Assembly (NCBI RefSeq): GCF_003014615.1
Contig: NZ_PYGI01000029.1
Span: 1-41,914, forward strand
Direction: 5' to 3'
Length of the DNA stretch: 41,914 bases
Source: Marinobacterium halophilum
GTDB taxonomy: Bacteria; Pseudomonadota; Gammaproteobacteria; Pseudomonadales; Balneatricaceae
Under the pieces are notes generated by a model. That model saw only the letters and a program-made list of their open reading frames with translations, searched no databases and was not told the origin of the DNA. This document shows positions 1 to 10,300 of this stretch, in pieces (positions within the stretch are counted from its first letter, which is position 1; the number at the start of each line of letters is the position of its first letter). Both the position numbers and the translations under genes were made by a program.

Positions 1-66
1 GTGAAACGCGTCATCGCCGATGGTAGTGTGGGGTTTCCCCATGTGAGAGTAGGTCATCGCCAGGCA
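1..66 (+). rRNA. rrf: 5S ribosomal RNA, 3' part (partial)
   Basis: The first 66 bases match the 3' half of bacterial 5S rRNA: the GTGAAACGCG segment, the CGCCGATGGTAGTGTGGGG segment, the TCCCCATG and GAGAGTAGG segments, and a closing GCCAGGC that pairs with the 5' end of the molecule outside the window. The gene is cut by the window edge, so the rest of an rRNA operon should lie to the left. The exact 3' end is estimated from the E. coli 5S model and could differ by one or two bases. Confidence 0.93.
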
Positions 67-75
67 CTTAATATG

Positions 76-107
76 AAAACCCCGGTCTCGTTGAGACCGG
101 GGTTTTT
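76..107 (+). terminator. Rho-independent terminator of the rRNA operon
   Basis: A 14-base-pair perfect stem (AAAACCCCGGTCTC paired with GAGACCGGGGTTTT) with a three-base loop ends in a run of T. It starts about 10 bases after the 5S 3' end, the usual place for an rrn terminator. Confidence 0.93.
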
Positions 108-194
108 GCTTGTGGGGCGCAGGTACACAAACACGTGCGCATCCTCCGTATTTCCCCGCCCCATGTCAGCCTCCATGACCGATTCAGAACACAT

Positions 195-221
195 AGCCAG
201 GCCCGAACAGGTGGCCTGGCT
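195..221 (-). terminator. Hairpin terminator downstream of the fabI-like gene
   Basis: A perfect 9-base-pair stem (AGCCAGGCC with GGCCTGGCT) lies 12 bases beyond the stop codon of the minus-strand reductase. On the minus strand it is followed by a weakly T-rich stretch. The position suits a terminator for the leftward operon. It might also block readthrough from the rRNA operon. Confidence 0.55.
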
Positions 222-233
222 GTGCTACTTGTA

Positions 234-998
234 TCATGCCATCAGGTGGTGTCCGGCATCTATATGAATGAGATTGCCGGTCAGGGCGGAAGCATGGTCA
301 CTGACCAGAAAGGCTGCCATCTTGCCTACATCTTCAGGTGTGCCGAGTCGGTGCAATGGGGAGCGGGCGACAGCGTCATCCATTAATTCGTCAAATGCAT
401 TGATACCACTGGCTGCGCGTGTCGGCATGGGACCGGGCGACAGTGAATGTACCCTGATAGCATCCTTGCCCAGCTCGGCAGCCAAGTAACGAGCAGAACT
501 TTCCAGAGCGGCTTTTATGGGCCCCATCAGGTTGTAGTGCTCAACGACTCTTTCTGCTCCGTGATAGCTCATGGTAAGCAGTGTGCCGCCGTTGGGCATC
601 AGCGGGCGTGCATGCTTTGCCATTCGGATAAATGAGTGACAGGAAATATCCATTGCTTTGGCAAAACCTTCAGCGCTGGAGTCGACTAACTGTCCATGCA
701 GCTCTTCAAGCGGGGACCAGGCAATCGAGTGAATGACAAAGTCGATGGTTCCCCACGTTTGTTCCAAGTGCTGAAAAAGCTGCTCCAGCTGCCCAGGTTC
801 TGCCACGTCACAGGGAAGGAGCATGTCAGTCCCTAACTGTTTGGCGAGCGGGTCTACATAGGGCTTGGCTTTTTCGTTCAGGTAGGTGACACAAAGCTCT
901 GCGCCCAGAGATGCCAATACTTCGGCACAGCCATAGGCAATACTGTGTCGATTGGCGATGCCGAAGATGACACCGCGCTTTCCTGTCAGATCTATCAT
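234..998 (-). CDS. fabI: FabI-like enoyl-[acyl-carrier-protein] reductase
   Basis: This short-chain dehydrogenase of the FabI type would reduce trans-2-enoyl-ACP with NAD(P)H in the last step of each fatty-acid elongation cycle. What is seen: an N-terminal cofactor site (GKRGVIFGIANRHSIAYG) of the FabI form rather than the classical TGxxxGIG, the YNLMGPIK segment giving the FabI Tyr-x6-Lys catalytic pair, and SPGPMPTRAASG, which resembles the FabI substrate loop. The start at 998 (MIDLTGKRG) has an AAGGAA site in front of it; an in-frame ATG at 1028 would add 10 residues that do not look like the family, so I reject it. The product is 254 residues, normal for FabI. It resembles a divergent FabI branch more than E. 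coli FabI, so the genome may carry a second enoyl reductase. It is transcribed leftwards, possibly with the upstream GGDEF-EAL gene. Confidence 0.85.
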   Translation of the reverse strand: MIDLTGKRGVIFGIANRHSIAYGCAEVLASLGAELCVTYLNEKAKPYVDPLAKQLGTDMLLPCDVAEPGQLEQLFQHLEQTWGTIDFVIHSIAWSPLEELHGQLVDSSAEGFAKAMDISCHSFIRMAKHARPLMPNGGTLLTMSYHGAERVVEHYNLMGPIKAALESSARYLAAELGKDAIRVHSLSPGPMPTRAASGINAFDELMDDAVARSPLHRLGTPEDVGKMAAFLVSDHASALTGNLIHIDAGHHLMA

Positions 999-1062
999 GG
1001 TTTTCCTTGGTATTGAATGCAGCAACAATAATGGCGTTACTGTGTGACCGGTAGATGAAGCG

Positions 1063-1089
1063 ATAAGGATCCCTGTGAGGGATCCTTAT
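1063..1089 (-). terminator. Perfect inverted repeat after the GGDEF-EAL gene
   Basis: An 11-base-pair perfect stem (ATAAGGATCCC with GGGATCCTTAT) with a five-base loop sits 11 bases past the stop of the minus-strand gene. On the minus strand no clear T run follows; the T-rich flank lies on the plus-strand side. It may act as a terminator, as a processing hairpin, or as a transcript stabiliser between this gene and fabI. Confidence 0.45.
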
Positions 1090-1100
1090 TAATTATTTAT

Positions 1101-3665
1101 TCATTGGACACTGCTAGTTGGCAACGTCGTCTGTGGACGACCTATATGGTAGCCCTGAGCATAATCGATGCCCGTATCCTTAACCAGTTGAAGCACCTCT
1201 TCTGTTTCAACGAACTCGGCAACGGTTTTCAGATTCAGTTTTTTTGCCAGCTCCGTAATACTGGTGACAAACGCCAAGTCTTTGGGGTTGTTGGCCATAT
1301 TGGCAATAAATTCGCCTTCAATTTTAACGAAGTCGATTGGCAGATATTTCAGGTAATGGAAAGATGAAAAGCCTGAACCAAAATCATCAATGGCTAACAG
1401 GTAACCTGACTCCTTGAGGCTGCGTACAAAATGCTCCAATACAGAGATGTTCTTGACTGTGTCACGCTCGGTAATCTCGAACACGATCCGTTCGGGCTGC
1501 ATGCCATGCTGTTGAGTCAGGGCATGCAATGTCTGCAGAAAGTCTCGTACCAGAATGGCGCGTGGTGACAGGTTGATGAACAGGAGGCCTTGATAACCCG
1601 TTGCCGTTACCTGTTCAAACGCTTTTTCCATCACGATGTAGTCTAGCAAATGGACCTTGCCCATAGACTCGGCAATCTCGATGAACTCGCTGGCAGACAT
1701 CAGCTCCTGATTAGGCAAACGAATACGGCTCAGTACTTCGACTGCGGGCTGGTTATCCCCCAGGGGCTGTATCGGTTGGAAAACCGGTACGATACTGCGT
1801 TGTTCGATAGCCTCATTGACCAGTAGCATTTTCTGATTGATATCGTTGAAGATATCAGCGACATCATCCTGGTGTGGCAAGCTGATGCGGTTCTTGCCCT
1901 GATGTTTGGCTCGATACATCAGGGTGTCGACGAACATGAACAGGTCTTTATGGTTGTCAGCGTGATCCGGAAACAGGCCGACGCCAATAGAACCGGTGAT
2001 GCGAATAGCTGCACCCGTTTCGGTTGAGAGGACAAACGACTGCAGACAATGCAGCAGCCGTTCCGCGATGACTTCGGTTTGCTCTGCGGATGTTTCCGGA
2101 AGGATGATGACAAACTCATCACCGCCATAGCGTGCCAGTACATCACCGGTTTCGAGCACAGCCTGCATGGCCACTGCCAACTGCTGCAGCAAGGTGTCGC
2201 CGGTAGCGTGGCCATAGCCGTCATTCACTGCTTTGAAGTTATCCAGATCAATCAGCATCAGTGCGACCTGATAACCGTGCCGCTGACTCCGGTCGAGTTC
2301 ATAGTCGAGTAATTCCCAGAACATGCGCTGGTTATAAAGATGCGTCAGTGGATCCCGAGTGGCGTAATACTCCAGGTCCCGGGTGTACTTGTAGATCGCT
2401 TTTACTGAGCCGACGACATTGAGCAGCGTGGACAAGATGCTCTCCAGCACCAGCACGCGGGTATTGTCCTTGACCATGTCGGCATGCACGCCAATGCCGA
2501 CAATACCGCCGATCTTGGGCGTTTCGACCAGCAGTGTCTTGGTTTGCAGCTCGATCTCTTTGGCTTCCAGCGTTAACGCCTCACCACTTTGCACGGCGTT
2601 GTGGTGGATCACGACTTCACCCGGCAGGGAAAAACTGTCATCGGCTCTCAGCCGTTTCATTACCGCCTGTTCCATCATCATTTTGGTGGTAGCGGCAGGC
2701 GGACGCAGCCAGAAGATTTCCAGATCGAACAGCTCATCATCAACCTTGAAGATCGAAAACATGGTGTAAATCTGGATAACCTGATTGATGTCCAGCATCA
2801 GCAAGTTGACGTATTCGCGCCAATCGCGCACGACTTCCGAGGTGATGACAAACTTTTCCAGCAAACGGATTTCAAACTCCAGCAGATCCTTGTCCACAGC
2901 GATGGTATGCAGTCGCTCGGCGAGGCTTTCGACCTGGGTAAAGATATGATCAATTTCGCGAAAGCCGAGTGCCTGACGATAGTCGGATAACTGATTCAAA
3001 TCCTGCAACGAATTTACTCGGGCAATACCGCGGCTGAGATCCTCGACCGATTGATTGACCCGCAGCGAGACCTTGCGTACGGCCCAGAATCCGAACAGAG
3101 CGGGCAGGGGGGAGAGCAACAGGAGATAGTAGAGCAGTGTGCGGTTGGCGCTATTGAGCTGACGGCTCAGGTCCTGACGGACCTCAATTAATCCCAGATT
3201 ATCACCGATACGAGCATTGGTATGACAGCTCAAACACGCCTCTCGCGCTTGCAGCGGGTACAGAAAACGCTGCTGCTGGCCGTCAGTGATTTCCATGGTA
3301 GTACCGCGCTGCATCGCGTCACGCATTTGGGGATCGAGCTCTGGCTGTTCGATGCTCCCGAAACGTTCACTCACCTTTTGGCCACGGAACAGGCTGACAC
3401 GCAGGCTGGAAACCTCGTGCTCCGGCTGCGCCAGCTGCTGAATAAACTGTTCCAGTTGCTGCCGTGTCCAGCCCTGACTCATAACCAGATACATGGCATT
3501 AAAGGTACTTTCTGCCACCGCACGTGCAACCTCGTCTGCATTGTCGCGGACACTGGATTGATAAGCCTGTCGGCAGACCAGCAGCAGAATAATGAAACCG
3601 ATGGCGGAAAACAGCAGGGTACGGTTGAGCAGATAGCCGCGGATGGACGGCACGCGATGAGTCAT
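1101..3665 (-). CDS. Membrane GGDEF-EAL protein with periplasmic haem-binding sensor
   Basis: Probable cyclic-di-GMP turnover protein of about 854 residues. Order of parts: transmembrane helix near residues 12-32; periplasmic domain of about 140 residues with one CLSCH haem-attachment motif (144-148), like the DUF3365/Tll0287 haem sensors; second transmembrane helix near 175-195; a long cytoplasmic region resembling no domain I can name; a GGDEF domain with intact GGDEF (514-518); and an EAL domain in which the signature reads EVL (643-645). The EAL domain keeps DDFGSG and QGYHIGRP, so it may be an active phosphodiesterase. Both activities are inferred from motifs. A TTG codon three codons upstream is the only other nearby start; neither has a good ribosome site. 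A redox, NO or CO signal is plausible for the haem but unproven. The gene is divergent from recC. Confidence 0.85.
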   Translation of the reverse strand: MTHRVPSIRGYLLNRTLLFSAIGFIILLLVCRQAYQSSVRDNADEVARAVAESTFNAMYLVMSQGWTRQQLEQFIQQLAQPEHEVSSLRVSLFRGQKVSERFGSIEQPELDPQMRDAMQRGTTMEITDGQQQRFLYPLQAREACLSCHTNARIGDNLGLIEVRQDLSRQLNSANRTLLYYLLLLSPLPALFGFWAVRKVSLRVNQSVEDLSRGIARVNSLQDLNQLSDYRQALGFREIDHIFTQVESLAERLHTIAVDKDLLEFEIRLLEKFVITSEVVRDWREYVNLLMLDINQVIQIYTMFSIFKVDDELFDLEIFWLRPPAATTKMMMEQAVMKRLRADDSFSLPGEVVIHHNAVQSGEALTLEAKEIELQTKTLLVETPKIGGIVGIGVHADMVKDNTRVLVLESILSTLLNVVGSVKAIYKYTRDLEYYATRDPLTHLYNQRMFWELLDYELDRSQRHGYQVALMLIDLDNFKAVNDGYGHATGDTLLQQLAVAMQAVLETGDVLARYGGDEFVIILPETSAEQTEVIAERLLHCLQSFVLSTETGAAIRITGSIGVGLFPDHADNHKDLFMFVDTLMYRAKHQGKNRISLPHQDDVADIFNDINQKMLLVNEAIEQRSIVPVFQPIQPLGDNQPAVEVLSRIRLPNQELMSASEFIEIAESMGKVHLLDYIVMEKAFEQVTATGYQGLLFINLSPRAILVRDFLQTLHALTQQHGMQPERIVFEITERDTVKNISVLEHFVRSLKESGYLLAIDDFGSGFSSFHYLKYLPIDFVKIEGEFIANMANNPKDLAFVTSITELAKKLNLKTVAEFVETEEVLQLVKDTGIDYAQGYHIGRPQTTLPTSSVQ

Positions 3666-3873
3666 GAGGTTCAAGCCATTGTAATTATTGTGCCGTCATT
3701 GTACTGGGGCGTGCCGGAGTGATCTGCAGTCACTTCGGGTATGGTTGATACCTGTCAACTTATTACGACAGTTGTACGACTTTTGGTGCGTAGAACGAAG
3801 CGAGTGATCTCATGCAATCCAGCAGTTCGAGTAGTATGCTTGCGCGTTCAGATAGCGTGCAGAGGACAGGATA
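3666..3873. promoter_or_regulatory. Divergent intergenic region between the GGDEF-EAL gene and recC
   Basis: About 208 bases must carry the promoters of both the leftward GGDEF-EAL gene and the rightward recC-recB-recD operon. I see no convincing -35/-10 pair, riboswitch or small gene here. An imperfect CAAC/GTTG inverted repeat around an ACGACAGTTG segment near 3755-3775 is the only structure noticed. Confidence 0.4.
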
Positions 3874-6800
3874 ATGAGTGAGCAGAACAGGGATGCCTTA
3901 CCCAGCGGATTGGCCATTATTCACGGCAACCGTCTGGAGACTCTGCGCGAAGTGCTGGTGTACTGGATGCAGCGTAATCCTCTGCGCGTATTGGAAAACG
4001 AAACCATTCTGGTGCAGAGCAACGGTATTGCCCAATGGTTGCAGTTGGCCTTGGCGCGGGCACCTGATGATGCCGAACAACCTGGCTGCGGCATTGCTGC
4101 GGCGCTGGATATACAGCTGCCATCGGCCTTTTTGTGGCAAGCGTATCGCGCAGTGCTGGGTGCGGATCAGGTGCCGTTGACCTCTCCCTATGACAAGTCT
4201 CGCCTGACCTGGCGTCTGTTACGCTTGCTGCCTGAGTTGATCGAGCACCCCGAGTGTACGCTGCTGCGCCGTTTTCTGGCGGATGACCTGACCGCTCGCA
4301 AGGAGTACCAGTTGGCTGAACGTCTGGCCGACCTGTTTGACCAATATCAGGTATATCGGGCCGACTGGCTTGAAGCCTGGGCCGAGGGACATGACCATCT
4401 ACTGGACGCGAACGGCCAGCCGCAGGTATTACCCGAGGATCAGCGTTGGCAGCCGGTACTGTGGCGGGCGATCCGAGCCGATCTTGATGTTACACAACGG
4501 GATTTGAGCCGTGCCGACCTGCACCAGCATTTTCTTGCGGCCTGTCGCCAGCTGAAGCAGCGGCCTGCCAGCTTGCCACGACGCGTCATTATCTTTGGCA
4601 TCTCGGCGTTGCCGCAGCAGTTTATCGAGGCCCTTGCCGCGATGGCGCAACACACCCAGGTTCTGCTCTGTGTACACAACCCCTGTCGGCACTACTGGGC
4701 CGATATCATTGATGGCAAAGAGCTGCTGCGCAGTACCCGTCGCCGCCAGACGCACAAGGCGGGCATGCCGACGGAACTGAGTGCTGCAGACCAGCATCTG
4801 CATGCACAGCCGTTATTGGCGGCCTGGGGCAAGCAGGGCAGGGACTACATTCGCTTACTGGATGAATTTGACGATACCAGCCGGTACCGTGACTGGTTCG
4901 AGCGTATTGACCTGTTTGATGAGCCGCAGGCAGACGTGGAACAACTTTCACTGCTGCGCCAGATTCAGCAGGATATTCTGGAACTTGAACCACTGACGGA
5001 GACGCCGCGGCAATGGCAAAAAAGTGACCACTCACTGACCTTTCAAGTCGCGCACAGCCGTCAGCGTGAAGTTGAGATACTGCACGATCAACTGCTGCAA
5101 CGATTCCAGGAAGAACCAACACTCAAGCCGCGAGACATCATCGTCATGGTGCCGGACGTGAACCAGTACGCGCCCCATATCCGTGCCGTCTTCGGGCGTC
5201 TTGAGCGCAGCGATCCTCGCTATATACCCTTTACCCTGAACGACCAGCAGAACCGTGGCCAGGCACCGTTGCTGATTGCGCTGGAGCTGCTGCTGCAGTT
5301 GCCACAGGAGCGCTTTGGTATCAGTCAGCTGTTTGACCTGCTGGAAGTACCGGCGCTGCGCGAACGGTTCGGCATGCAGGAACATGATCTTCCGCCGTTG
5401 CAGCACTGGATACGTGAATCCGGTATTCGTTGGGGGCTTGATGGCGCCCAGCGTGCCGGACTGGATCTGCCGGCGGGGCTGGAACAGAACACTTGGTTGT
5501 TCGGTCTGCGTCGCATGCTGCTGGGATACATCATGGGCGAGGAGCAGACCTTTGCCGGGATTGAAACCTATGCCGAGGTGGCGGGGCTGGAAGCGGCACG
5601 AGTGGGGCCGCTGGCGGAGCTGGTGAGTGCACTCTTGCGCCTGCGTGAGTCTTTACTCACTCCAAAACCCCAGCAAGAATGGGCCCTGGTGCTGAATGAT
5701 CTGCTGGAAACCTTCCTGCAGCCGGTCAGCGACCAGGATCTGGTGTTGATGGATACCCTGATCCTGCGCGTACAACAATGGCAGGAAGCCTGCACCGATG
5801 CGGCACTCGATAAAGACCTGCCTCTGGAAGTGGTGCGCGAAAGCTGGCTCGACGGCATTGATGAACAGAGCCTGTCACAGCGCTTTCTTGCCGGTGCGGT
5901 CAATATCTCCACCCTGATGCCGATGCGTGCGATTCCATTCCGCATGGTGTGCCTGCTGGGCATGAATGATGGCGATTATCCCCGTGTACAGCCGCCGATG
6001 GATTTCGACCTCATGGCCGGGCGCTACCGTCCCGGGGATCGTTCCCGCCGCGAAGATGATCGTTACCTGTTTCTGGAAGCTCTGCTGTCGGCACGCGATA
6101 CGCTGTATATCAGCTGGATCGGTCGTAGCGTACGTGACAACGCCGAGCAGCCCCCTTCGGTACTCGTGGCGCAGCTGCGTGACCACCTTGACCAGGGCTG
6201 GCAGGCACCGGAAGAGGATGAACTGCTGACACAACTGACGACCGAGCATCCGTTGCAGCCGTTCAGCACCGGCTATTTCGCGCCTGCGGGTGATGCGCGC
6301 CTGTTTACCTATGCCCGTGAATGGCGTGAAATCCATGATCCTGTCATCGACAGCGCGCCCGCCACGCTGGCAATGCCGACCTATCCAGACAGTATCAACC
6401 TGAAAACGCTGCAACGCTTTCTGCGCCACCCGGTACAGACTTTCTTCAACCAGCGGCTGAACGTCTGGTTCGAGACTCTGGAAGAGGTACAGGAAGAACA
6501 CGAACCGTTCAGTTTCAACCGCCTTGACCAGTACCGTCTGGGCTCGGACCTGATCCGTGCCGGGTTGAAAGCCGATGATGCCGAGGCGGGTATCCGTGCC
6601 CAGCTGGCGCGCTGGCAGCGAGCGGGTGAGCTGCCGCTGGGCCCTTACGGTGAACGGGCGATGCGGGGAATCATCAGCCCCGCTGCGGCGACCCTGCGCC
6701 ACCTGGACGCTCTGTTGGAGCAGTGGCAGCCAGTGGCGGAACCGCTGGAGCTACAGTTGGCGCTCAGTGCTCATGGCCATACTCTGCTGCTGGAAGACTG

Positions 6801-7320
6801 GATTGGCGGGCTGTATCGCCACGGGGATGGTGGTGAATTGGCGTTGATACAATCGTCGCCGCAGGCGATCAGCGAGCAGGGTACGCCGCGCTGGCATCGT
6901 CTGGTGCGTGCCTGGATAGATCATCTTGCCGTCAGCGCAAGTGGTTACTCACTTACGACCTTTCTGGTGGGGCCTGATAACACGGCACGGCTACGGCCTC
7001 TGGCTGCGGATCAGGCACAAGCCCATCTCAACGTCGTGCTGGAATACTACCTGCAGGCGCTTGAGCGTCCGGCACCTTTGGCGTGCAGAAGCGGACTGGC
7101 GCTGTTGACGGCGGCCGAGGGCAAGGACCCGGTCGATATGGCGCATGCCGCTTATACCGGCAACAGCCGTTTTCCCGGTGAAGGCACCACCGATCGCTAT
7201 CTGCAACGTGCCTGGCCCGACTTTGACGCACTGTTGGTGGCCGGGCTGGATACATGGACCCACGCGCTTTACCAGCCCTTGATTGCACAGGGCGAACTGC
7301 TGCCACGGGAGGCATCATGA
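3874..7320 (+). CDS. recC: RecBCD exonuclease V, RecC (gamma) subunit
   Basis: RecC is the non-catalytic subunit that recognises Chi and splits the DNA strands inside RecBCD, the helicase-nuclease that processes double-strand breaks. The 1148-residue length fits the family (E. coli RecC is 1122). Seen: the N-terminal QSNGIAQWLQLALA segment, the central ALNDQQNRGQAPLL-like region (FTLNDQQNRGQAPLL) and the RCLLGMNDGDYPR-like segment (VCLLGMNDGDYPR), all typical of RecC, a degenerate helicase fold. The ATG is preceded by AGGACAGGATA. The gene ends inside the recB start (ATGA overlap), so the two are likely translationally coupled. In gammaproteobacteria RecBCD also supplies DNA fragments for CRISPR adaptation, which matters because a CRISPR locus lies about 18 kb away; that link is inference only. 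Confidence 0.95.
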   Translation: MSEQNRDALPSGLAIIHGNRLETLREVLVYWMQRNPLRVLENETILVQSNGIAQWLQLALARAPDDAEQPGCGIAAALDIQLPSAFLWQAYRAVLGADQVPLTSPYDKSRLTWRLLRLLPELIEHPECTLLRRFLADDLTARKEYQLAERLADLFDQYQVYRADWLEAWAEGHDHLLDANGQPQVLPEDQRWQPVLWRAIRADLDVTQRDLSRADLHQHFLAACRQLKQRPASLPRRVIIFGISALPQQFIEALAAMAQHTQVLLCVHNPCRHYWADIIDGKELLRSTRRRQTHKAGMPTELSAADQHLHAQPLLAAWGKQGRDYIRLLDEFDDTSRYRDWFERIDLFDEPQADVEQLSLLRQIQQDILELEPLTETPRQWQKSDHSLTFQVAHSRQREVEILHDQLLQRFQEEPTLKPRDIIVMVPDVNQYAPHIRAVFGRLERSDPRYIPFTLNDQQNRGQAPLLIALELLLQLPQERFGISQLFDLLEVPALRERFGMQEHDLPPLQHWIRESGIRWGLDGAQRAGLDLPAGLEQNTWLFGLRRMLLGYIMGEEQTFAGIETYAEVAGLEAARVGPLAELVSALLRLRESLLTPKPQQEWALVLNDLLETFLQPVSDQDLVLMDTLILRVQQWQEACTDAALDKDLPLEVVRESWLDGIDEQSLSQRFLAGAVNISTLMPMRAIPFRMVCLLGMNDGDYPRVQPPMDFDLMAGRYRPGDRSRREDDRYLFLEALLSARDTLYISWIGRSVRDNAEQPPSVLVAQLRDHLDQGWQAPEEDELLTQLTTEHPLQPFSTGYFAPAGDARLFTYAREWREIHDPVIDSAPATLAMPTYPDSINLKTLQRFLRHPVQTFFNQRLNVWFETLEEVQEEHEPFSFNRLDQYRLGSDLIRAGLKADDAEAGIRAQLARWQRAGELPLGPYGERAMRGIISPAAATLRHLDALLEQWQPVAEPLELQLALSAHGHTLLLEDWIGGLYRHGDGGELALIQSSPQAISEQGTPRWHRLVRAWIDHLAVSASGYSLTTFLVGPDNTARLRPLAADQAQAHLNVVLEYYLQALERPAPLACRSGLALLTAAEGKDPVDMAHAAYTGNSRFPGEGTTDRYLQRAWPDFDALLVAGLDTWTHALYQPLIAQGELLPREAS

Positions 7321-10300
7321 CCGTATCGACCCCCTCTACGGTGCCTCAGGCACTTGATCCGCTGACGTTTCCCCTGCAGGGGCAGCGCCTGATCGAAGCC
7401 AGCGCCGGTACCGGCAAGACCTTTACGATTGCCGCCCTCTATGTGCGTCTGGTATTGGGACACGGCGGTGCTGACGCAGGCTTTGGCCGTCCGTTGCTGC
7501 CACCGGAAATTCTGGTGGTGACCTTTACCAACGCGGCCACCCGCGAACTGCGTGACCGTATCCGCAGCCGTTTGGCCGACGCTGCACGGGTGTTTCGGGG
7601 GCAGGCGGCCGCGGACCCCTTTCTGACCCATTTGCTGGCCGAGCTGGACTATGCCGACACCCAGCAACGGGCACAGGCGGCACGCAAGCTGGAACAGGCG
7701 GCCGAATGGATGGATGAAGCGGCGGTTTACACCATCCACAGCTGGTGCCAACGCATGCTCACCCAGCATGCCTTCGATACCGGCAGCCTGTTCCAGCAGC
7801 AACTGGAGCAGGACGACAACGAACTCATGGTTGAAATGGCGCGCGACTACTGGCGTAGCTGGTGTTATGCACTGTCACCGACGGCGGCCGAAGCCCTGAG
7901 CACGCTGGCGGCTGACCCTGATGCGCTGTTACGTGCGGTCAAACCCCTGTTGCAGCCGGGTGACCATCAGGTCAACTTTCAGGGCAGTCCGCTGACGGCA
8001 CGGCAATCGCCTGCCGATTATGCCGCGGTGCTGGATGCATGGCTGCCGCACAAACAACGGCTGGAGCAACAGGCCCGCGATAGCTGGCGCACGGCGCGTG
8101 ACACCGTCGAAGAGCAGCTGCTGAAGGCGGTGCAGTCGAAGGTACTAAACAACAACAGTTACCGCCCCGCCTCAATGGCCGGCAAGCTTGCCGAGATGGC
8201 TGCCTGGGCCGAGGGCGACACGCTCGAAGCCGATGCGTTGGCGCACTTTGCCGCCGCCAAATTGCACAGCAAAACCGCCAAGAGCAAACAGGGGCAAACG
8301 CCCGACCATGGCGTGTTTGAACAGTTGCAAACACTGGTCGATTACCTGGAAACCCAGCCGCCGGTACAGCCCGTGCAGCTGCATGCCGCCGATTGGATTC
8401 AGCACCGCTTTACCCGCTCACGGGAACGGGCCGCTGCATTGGGATTCAACGACATGCTCAGCCGACTCGATGCGTCACTGCAGGCGGAAGGTGGCAGCCA
8501 TTTGGCCGATACGATTCGCCAGCAATACCCCGTTGCCCTGATTGATGAGTTTCAGGATACCGACCCGCTGCAGTACCGTATCTTCCGGCGCGTGTATGCC
8601 GAGAACGCGGACGGCACCTCACTGTTCATGATCGGTGATCCCAAACAGGCGATCTATGCCTTTCGGGGTGCCGATATCCATACCTACCTGCAGGCGCGTA
8701 CAGACACCGCGGGACGTCACTATACCCTGGGGCGCAATTACCGTTCCTCGACGGCTCTGGTCGAAGCGGTCAACCACCTGTTCAACCATGCGGAAACGCA
8801 ACAAAGCGAAGGTGCTTTTCGCTTCGCCCGCGCCGACGATAACCCGCTGCCGTTTATTCCGGTTGCAGCCAATGGACGCAAGGACGTCTTCGAGGTCGAA
8901 GGTGTCGCGCCGGCGGCGCTGAATCATTGGCTGCTCGACAGTGATGACGACGATGGCATTGCCATTGGTGATTATCGCCAACAGATGGCCGAACACTGCG
9001 CCAGCGAAATTCAGCGGCTGTTGCAGCTTGGACTGCAGCAGCAGGCCGGTTTTCGCCAGACATCGGGCACGCTGCAGGCCCTTAAACCCGGTGATATTGC
9101 CATTCTGGTACGCAGCGGCAGTGAAGCACGCCTGATCCGTGAAGCATTGGAGCAGCGGGCGGTGCGCAGTGTGTATCTGTCGGACCAGGCATCGGTGTTT
9201 GCCAGCCGTGAAGCCGAAGACCTGTGGCGCTGGTTGCGTGCCTGTGCCGAGCCTGAACAGGCCGAGCGGCTGCATGGCGCGCTGGCCACCGTGACTTTGG
9301 ATCTTGATTACACACAGCTGGAACACTTGGCACGTGATGAGCAGCACTGGGAACACGAAGTTGAGCGCTTCCGGGAACTGCGTACATTGTGGCAACGCCA
9401 GGGCGTGTTGCCGATGGTGCGTCACCTGTTGGATGGCTTTGAATTGCCATCGCGTTTGTTGCGTAAATCGGGTGGTGAGCGAGTACTGACCAACCTGTTG
9501 CACCTGGCCGAGCTGCTACAGACAGCCAGCACCCAGCTGGAAGGTGAGCTGGCGTTGATCCGTTACCTGCAGGAGCAGATTCTTGACAGCAGCGGTGCCG
9601 GTGATGAACACATCATGCGTCTGGAGAGTGATGCCGACCTAGTACAAGTGGTGACCATTCACAAATCCAAGGGGCTGGAATATCCGCTGGTCTTCCTGCC
9701 CTTTATCTGCAGTTACCGCGAAGTCAGCGCCGATAATGGCAGTTACCGCTATCAGGGCGAAAGCGGCAGTGTGCTGGAGCTGGATACCGGCGACCAGCAG
9801 GCCAAGGCGGCGGCGGATGCTGAACGCCTGCAGGAAGACCTGCGCCTGCTCTATGTTGCCCTGACCCGGCCGGTACACGCCTGCTGGCTGGGTGTCGCCG
9901 CGATCAAGCGCAACCGAGCCTTGAGTCTGCACAAAAGTGCATTCGGGCAGTTGCTGGGTTGCCGTGGCAAAACCGATAGCGCAGCCCTGAGCGCAGTATT
10001 GCACCCGTTGGCTCAGCCGGGCGTAATGGACGTGGCGTCACCACCGCCGGTTACCCGGCAGCTGTTGATGGCCCCGACCACGGCGGCGCAACTGGCTCCG
10101 GCCCGCAGCTGTGCCCGACCGGTGGGCCGAGAGCGCTGGTGGATTGCCAGTTACAGCGCCATCAGTCAGTTGCAGGGACGCGCACCGGCGGAACCTGAAC
10201 CTGCTGAAACGGCTCGTGAAGAAACCACGCGCGAGCACCGTGACGAAGCGGTCGCCGCTTCAGCGGTGGTCGAGTTTGCCTACGATCCGCATCACTTCTG

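Noticed and set aside
8619-9503. A 294-codon minus-strand frame inside recB
   Set aside because: recB motifs run straight through this stretch on the plus strand; similar antisense shadows occur across all three rec genes.
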